A stretch of 64,000 bases of DNA from Coleophoma eucalyptorum (taxonomy: Eukaryota > Ascomycota > Leotiomycetes > Helotiales > Dermateaceae). The translations under genes were made by a program, and so were the position numbers. The number at the start of each line of letters is the position of its first letter. Position 1 is the first letter of the stretch. Positions 57,480 through 64,000 of the stretch are shown one piece after another. The notes under the pieces are model-generated. The model saw nothing but the letters and a program-made list of their open reading frames with translations. It was not told where the DNA came from and did no database searches. The stretch lies in the NCBI GenBank assembly GCA_026120035.1, contig JALRME010000039.1, positions 248,001 to 312,000 on the forward strand, read 5' to 3'.

Positions 57480-60400
57480 ATGCTCTAGTAAGCTTGAACA
57501 TCTTCTCGGCCTCTACCATGTGACCCTAGTCTCTATAGAGGTTCCCGAGGTTGTTGACCAGCAAGCATCGACGTATGCTCTGGTCCCAAGGCTTTCTCAT
57601 AGGCTTCTAGCACTCGCTTGTACATCTTCTCAGCCTCCACTGTCCGGCCCTGTTCTCCATAGAGGGTTCCGAGGGAGTAGACTATAAGTAGCGTCGAAGT
57701 ATGCTCTAGTCCTAAGGCCTTCTCGTAACCTTCTAGCGCTCGCTTGTACATCTTCTCAGCCTCTACCGTTCGGCCCTGTTTTCCATAGAGGATCCCGAGG
57801 TTGTTAACTATATCAAGCGTCAACGTATGCTCTAGTCCCCAGGCTTTCTCCTTCCCTTATAGCGCTCGCTTGTACACTTCCACCACCTATAATGTGCGGC
57901 TAAATGTACTATTAAGATACGCTATCAGAGACAAATCCTCAACTCTTACACAATTCCAATCCACAGATCCCTATATTCGCTGGTATTCTGTTCGACTCAC
58001 ATATTGGATAAGGCGGCGGTTGACTATCCAAAAGTCTGCTTCAGTATCCAACTTTGTATTCGCCGCAATACAACGTATGGCTAAATGGTAAAGCTCATTA
58101 TTGACCTTGAAATTCAAATATTCCAACGTCCAGTCGTATACACAAGTGTAGAGGCTATACTATCCTGGTTGTACACCAACTTCAACCTCAACTAATGAAT
58201 ATTCTTTTAGTTTACCCATTACCCTATTAAACCTAGCCCTAGTCTTTACTACATTCGATAGCCACACCGGTCCAGAGTGCACTCCTTTCTAGAAAAGTTC
58301 GTACCATAGGTCGCGATTGCCTAGATAAGCTATCAGCCGCAGTATCTAGGCCGCCTCTGGGTCTTAAGCCTCGATCTTCTTTAACGACAAATTCCAAGTC
58401 GAGTATAGGGTTCGCTCTTCATATCCTTCCAACTCCTCACAATGCTCTACCAAGTCATTCCAGCTTTCTTCATACATTTGAAGGTAATTACCAAAGCTAT
58501 CTACGGTCTAATTAATATATACACCAGCCGTGGTTATCACAAGTGGCAGTCCATCGAACGTGTTACAAGCTTACGAGCGTCGGTATCTATTAAAATCGAA
58601 TTTTGTTAGAAAATTATACTAATGCGTATAGTCTATAGTACTTATCTTTCCTGGTTTCTTGGCCTAACAAATTTGCTAAATAGCTAGACTCTGCTCGAGA
58701 TCTACAAGTTTGCGTAGCTCTATCTTTTTCCCACCAAGGGTTACCCGTAACGACCGCGTTATAATTAGGATTGATCCCTGGTTTCGGTCTAGGAAAAACT
58801 GGCGGATATCGTATCCTATAGAGCTTTTAACCCAGGGATTTTAGGTTCGTCGTAGTTATCAAAAATCACTAGCCATTCCTTGTTACCCAACTCTGATAAC
58901 CACTATTAACTAAACCGAATTTCCTGATCTTCGTCTAGTTGAATCCCCAAAGTTGGGCGCTCTGTTCGGCCTAATATACGCAGTGCTAATGCAACTAGCT
59001 CGACCTTAAGAGTGTTTTCATCTTTAGCATTCAACCAGATAATCGACGAGTATTACTTATTGTGTTTCTTAGCAAAGTTTATACTAAGCTAAGTCTTCCC
59101 GATCCCACCGAAGCCGTATATCACAACTATATTCTGTTTTGAAGTTGTGGGTACCAGCCACACCTCTAGCTGGGCCATTTCGGGCGCTCGCCCGACGAAG
59201 ACATCAACGTCAATCTACGGTACGCCGCTGAAGTTCATACCAAGCTTGTAGTTTCGAGCTGCTTTAAGTATTAGTGTTTGTTAATACTGGAAAGCTTAGC
59301 TCGAAAGGCTGCATAAGTTTATAACTAGCATTTGGAAATTAGAGTAGGTAACTACGTACAGGCAGGTTCCATAAATCTAAGTGATACTACAGAAGAGCTC
59401 AGATCATCCATTTGCTTTCTTTTCTCTTGGGCATTTAATGCATGCTCAACTGCGTCCTCAATATTTCCTATGACTATCTCGAAGTCATCTCCCTCTAGAC
59501 TTTCGAACTTGCAGATTGAGTCATGGTCTGCTGCAAGTGATATCTATATCTCGTGTTCGCCCGACAAACCAAGGGTTGCAGATTTCCTATCAACAATCTA
59601 AAGGAATTAGTACTGAACGAAGATTAGGTTAAGGGTGAAATACCAATCCAATTTTCTTGTACGGACGCGTCTCAACAAAGCTTAGAACATAGAAATCCTC
59701 GATCTAGTGCCTAAAATTCTCAACAAACTCTTCCCCAAAAAGGGAGTCCTTCTTAAGAGCTTCCATAAATGAGTTATTTTCATTTCGTAAGCAATATCTT
59801 ACTACCTTAGCTACAATATCCCCTAGTTTCGCATAGTTGCCACCTTGGTACGAAGTCACAAAGAACACAATACTATATTTCTCTAATCTAATGACGTCGT
59901 ACTTGCTGTCTAGCTTGGCAGCAACTAAAGCCCGTTTTACGACAATACCTCCGAGGCTATAGCACACGAAGATTATGGGGCGTTTATGTATTCCCTAGTA
60001 GGTCGAATTGTTAATAAAAGTTCCAGTAATCTATCTCAAAGGGAAATTATAGAGAATTTCCTCAAGCTAATTAAAAGCTGTTCCATTATATACAGATAGG
60101 TATAGTATACCTTTCGTTTTAAATATAATCTATTGAGGAGATTTGAGGTTTGATGGGTTACCCCAGCTGTGGATGTTTCGAAGGCAACATTTGCATTATA
60201 TCCAAACAGAAGAACTCGAGCCTTTATAAGGGATTTTTGTTGAGGGAGGAAATCGCGCAGCCACATTTTCCTAGAGCCATGTGAAGTCCAAGTTTGCTCG
60301 GCATAAAACTCTGAATTTGTTGGATTCAGACCGTACACAGCGACAATACTTAAAGGAAGGAGTTAGCTTTATACTAGAACGGATAGAAGAATATTACTCA

Positions 60401-60541
60401 ATGTTTGCATCGTCCGGATCCACAATAACTCTAAGGAAATCTGTTGTAGCTACCTAAAAGATGGTCAGCTAGATCTTTCTGGATATGGGTTAGATATTCT
60501 CTAGAGCCATTTGTGGTGTCGTCGGACCAAGGAATATCCAT
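57480..60541 (-). pseudogene. Broken alpha/beta-hydrolase-NB-ARC-TPR NLR gene
   Basis: On the minus strand a plausible start (60541, MDIPWSDDTTNGSREYLTHI) leads through a short intron to VAVYGLNPTNSEFYAEQTW and WLRDFLPQQKSLIKARVLLFGYNANV, then FVCYSLGGIVVKRALVAAKL, a lipase/SERAC1-like nucleophile elbow. The typical NLR linker LAADHDSICKFESLEGDDFE follows (about 59.5 kb). The NB-ARC region (58.5-59.2 kb) is recognisable but interrupted by stops. At the 3' end, TPR units (NNLGILYGKQGRTVEAEKMYK) recur at 126-bp spacing (57618, 57744, 57870) and then lose frame. Many stops look like C-to-T decay. No full protein can be made. Confidence 0.75.
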
Positions 60542-61314
60542 AATCATAAGTAAGTTATCCAGGTATATCTGTAGGATATTGTACGGTCAGGTTCAAAGTG
60601 CCAGCTGCAAGCTAAAGGTGCTGAAGGGGCGGTGGATGGCTGATGGGCTGAAGTGACGAGGCTGAATCAGACAGTTACCCTGCATTTAATATAGAACAAA
60701 GCGGGAAGGACTTGAAGCTAGGTGACGATCCGATACGCCCCATACCCCGATATCTGGGGTAATATCAACCATTCGCTAAAGAGCAGTTCACGTATCATAT
60801 GAGGCTTGCACGGAGGGTGGGAGGTTTGGACCATGAACAATGAACGCTCTACCGTGACGAGGCAAGTATGGGTCAACACTGCATCATTGAGCTTTGAGGC
60901 AGGAAACCGATTTCGCTGTTTATTGTAGCTGCATCATCTCCGAACAAGTCCTTATGGCATGTTATTTAAATTTATATCAACAAAGAGCGTAAGTATCGAT
61001 CACCCACCTACACGGAAAGACCTAATCTTATGTCAAAGTCTAGATATCCATATTTGAAAGCATCGCGATCTATTCTGGAATAACTAAGCAAACATCAAAG
61101 TATCCAAGCCAGCGCAACATAATTCACAATACAGTATGCAAACTTGCATCAGCCCCAAAGGAGGACATCTCTGAAAAGGAACAAAAAAGCTAAGATCTAG
61201 CACTTGCCTGAGTCCTGCAAAGAACCCACTGATACTAAATTTGTGGCAGGAGTAATCTTGGGCTTGTAAGAGGGCTTTAACCAAGTATCATCAACTTAAA
61301 CTAGCCAAAAACCT
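60542..61314. other. Intergenic, AT-rich
   Basis: Nothing recognisable on either strand. Confidence 0.35.
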
Positions 61315-62445
61315 CACTTTCAACTCCGAAGTTCTAATTCCTTGAAGGACGCTGAACCAGAAGACCATCTGTTTCCTCCTCCGGACGAACAACCAACCCG
61401 ATCTTCTTGGCGCGGCAGGCGTCTGACTTTTTCAGAGGCCGTATACATTATTGTGAAAGAGAAGGCATTAAAATAAAAATTCCATACAAAAACTGGTCAG
61501 CATCATATTCATCTGTGTCAAAGAAAAGCGAACCTGAATCCTCATCATCGGAGAAATGTCACGATCGAGTTCCTTGACTATGAGCTTATTGGAGACAGTC
61601 TTCTAATTCTCTGATATGTAGTTGAATAGGTACTGCTCATGATCCAGCCATTTCATGCGTAGTGCACTTTACCTTCTAGAGAATATCGTGAAGTGTTCCT
61701 CCCTGAGGGTTGGTAAATTTGTCTTCCTGTTTCTTCTTGTTCAGACTCTCGTTGTGGTCTAATGTTCACTTGACAAAACTGGGCATATCACCTACAGCCT
61801 TGAGATCCCCGTCGGCATTTGTTTAATTGTCAGTGCCTTTCGCCATCTTGACATATTCTCCAATATTTGCATTGACCATACTTCCAGCAGTGGCAACTGC
61901 AAAAAGACAGTCAGCAAGTGTTTGGTAAGGCCAATTTTTAAGCAAAACTTATCTCATTCAAGATTCTTTTGTTGTCAAGGCATCAGCCGGCATTTCCCAC
62001 CTTAAGCAATACAATATGTCGACGGTGCCTTGTACCTGAAGCAGCATCGGCAGGAGCAAATATTCCTGAGTACAGTAGCAGTTGGGTGTTCAGTTATCCA
62101 TCGCTGCCAATCAACGGCACTATCCATTGTATTTTGGAGCAGTCGTTCTTCGGGCCGGTTTCGTATCCCCATGCACTGATAGCCGTTAATCATATCCTGT
62201 CCTTTTGCAGTCACAGTCGTGATATCCTGGCGAGCTGAATGAAGGATTTGAATGTCGCCCGTGATTTCTTTCGTGGGATCACATTTCTTTTTGGGGTAGT
62301 GTTCCAGTTGGTTCTCTGCGGGGCCACCATTGAAGATGATATGATAGTTTGTGATTCCAGAACTCATAACGTCAACACGAACATAACCCTTAGATGTCCC
62401 ACTTCGTTCCGGAGGCATGTTGATACCCCCAGGTTCTGTGGTCAC
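61315..62445 (-). pseudogene. Unassigned decayed gene
   Basis: Minus-strand sequence holds protein-like stretches: an open frame of 147 codons (62445-62002) with GYVRVDVMSSGITNYHIIF, then around 61.65-61.9 kb NANIGEYVKMAKGTDN, TNADGDLKAVGDMPSFVK and TLDHNESLNKKKQEDKF, separated by in-frame stops at positions where Trp (TGG) or Gln (CAG) is plausible. Near the end come NKLIVKELDRDISPMMRIQ and KKIGLVVRPEEETDG before a TAG at about 61.33 kb. The pattern fits a RIP-mutated multi-exon gene. I do not recognise the family, and the joining of these pieces into one gene is inference. Confidence 0.3.
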
Positions 62446-64000
62446 ATCAATTTAAGAGCTGACCCATAAATAATCCCCAACTCGAGTTAAGTACTCGATA
62501 TTTTTATAAAGAGCTTCAGAGGGTTCAAATTCTGACAACATCAATTGACACCGTTCGGCCTACCCATTTCCACAACTATTTTACTCCTTTAAAATCTGCG
62601 GTACTTAGCCAGAGCACTGCAATAACTCAAGGCTGCCTTTTTCAAGAGCAACTACTATTTTAAAGTGCAAGAGAACAGAAAGAGCACTTATGATTCACAA
62701 TGTTTGTAGCATCTGCCAAAAACCAAAGTGTCTCTTCTCTCGGAATCTGGTTTTTCTGTGCCACTATCCAGAAACGGTGGGACCCGTGCTCACCTCACTG
62801 CTGTTGTTTCAAAGCGGCACCAAATTTAATGTGATAGCCTTTGCAAGCTCCATAGCGCAGACAGTTGAGATCCACGTCGGTCTCAACCCCTTTTCCAGAG
62901 CCTCGCTAAGCGAATGGCCGGTTAGCAGCATGTGCCTGGGAGGAGCGAAGATTATCAGCAATGGTTGTATCAATAACATTGTTTGTTTACTCGGATAAAT
63001 CGAGTTCAAACTAGTTACTTCAGACAAATGATTGGATTTAGTCGCATTCAACAGCCTCGAGAGTATCCAGCCACCGACAAGCAGAGAAAAGCAAGCAGCA
63101 AGAGAGGAATTTATATTGACTCTATCACATCAACCGGCTTGATCCAAGGCTGTGTATTGTTTCATGTGGAACAGCTTTGACATCCTATTCAACCCAATAC
63201 AGTGTCCTTAATACATGTTAGGTTGACCGGGGCCTTGCGTTCCAATGCCCTCGTTGCCTTGACAGTCGTTTTCTTCCACTTTCCAGAAATAGTATATTTT
63301 AGCGATGATAAATTCTTAATCAAGGTTAGAGACTAAGTTATCAGCGATAAAGTTTCGTGAAATGCAGACGAAGCATTACAAGTTGAAAAATGGGAGTAGA
63401 AAGTGAACCAGAATTTCATTGGAGTCAATAAAAGTAGTTTATGAGCCTGGATGTGTGTGTAAAGCAAACCAACTGAGCCCTCCAAAAACATATTAGAAAT
63501 ATTTGGCACCAGGAAGACCGTCCAATCGTCATCTGAACCACTCTAGAAACCGATGCGGATGCCAGTAAACAAGAAAACTCGCACTAGCGAGCAGCACATT
63601 CCTGGCCCACGTCATACTATGTCTTGCTTAAGACGAAACCATAGCAACAGTTACACAAACACTGAAAATACGTAATGGTCGTCAAGGCCTTTTACAATCA
63701 GAATGCTGTGGCATCTGCTAATGAGACGATCGACAAAAGTCAGCTATGGAACAAGCCAGGAATGGATGAAAGTGAAGGAGATGACAATGTATAGCACTAC
63801 ACAGTTGTTTTTGAAGAAAGAAAAAGAAACAAATCTGCCCGCCCCCTAAGTAAGTTTCACCAGAATTTGTACTGTAGGCCATGTAAGGCGATAATGTAAG
63901 GTAAGAAGAGTACCTACCCCAAAATCTTTTGTTGGCGTAAAGTGGAATTCATCACGCGACCGCGGAGGTATTAGACTTTTGAGGCGGTCCGTACAACTTT
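62446..64000. other. Gene-poor right edge
   Basis: Short ORFs on both strands (for example 62690-62998 plus, 62809-63051 minus) lack recognisable domains. I see no gene, tRNA or transposon terminus in this 1.5 kb. Confidence 0.35.

Overview
The window is nuclear DNA from a filamentous ascomycete (Pezizomycotina; Leotiomycetes is my guess, not shown by the sequence). The evidence is short GT-AG introns of about 43-110 nt, typical ascomycete gene content, a Fot1/pogo-type transposon scarred by C-to-T/G-to-A stop codons in the manner of repeat-induced point mutation (RIP), and NLR/heterokaryon-incompatibility type genes. I rebuilt exon structures by hand. Every multi-exon model below closes in frame.

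Left part (0.4-25 kb): an MMTAG2-like RS-rich protein, Mediator subunit MED6, a secreted S10 serine carboxypeptidase, an EthD-domain protein, a seven-exon short-chain dehydrogenase, the DEAH helicase Dhr1/Ecm16 head-to-head with a proteasome-assembly chaperone 3 homologue, a 2OG-Fe(II) dioxygenase head-to-head with an NCS1 nucleobase permease, a secreted TNT-domain NAD glycohydrolase, a seven-helix SAT4/rhodopsin-like membrane protein and mitochondrial dihydroorotate dehydrogenase.

Middle part (25-48.4 kb): the giant HEAT-repeat protein Laa1/HEATR5; TACO1 (COX1 translation activator) convergent with PET100 (COX assembly); a peroxisomal-type enoyl-CoA isomerase; CWC21; two medium-chain dehydrogenase/reductases; an acyl-CoA ligase whose real first exon lies in a different frame from the longest ORF; a complete 1827-bp pogo/Fot1 element (40145-41971); a methyltransferase; a PL9-type pectate lyase; and an ECM4-like glutathione transferase.

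Right part (48.4-64 kb): AT-rich and gene-poor. It holds an intron-containing tRNA-Glu(CTC) with a decayed copy about 160 bp away, then a cluster of three STAND/NLR-type loci: a broken SesA-patatin gene, an intact HET-NB-ARC-TPR gene with six TPR units spaced exactly 126 bp apart, and a broken alpha/beta-hydrolase-NB-ARC-TPR gene. After these come an unassigned decayed gene and about 1.5 kb with nothing recognisable. This NLR cluster, the TNT NADase and the RIP-scarred transposon are the most notable content. I see no wholly new system that I can defend.
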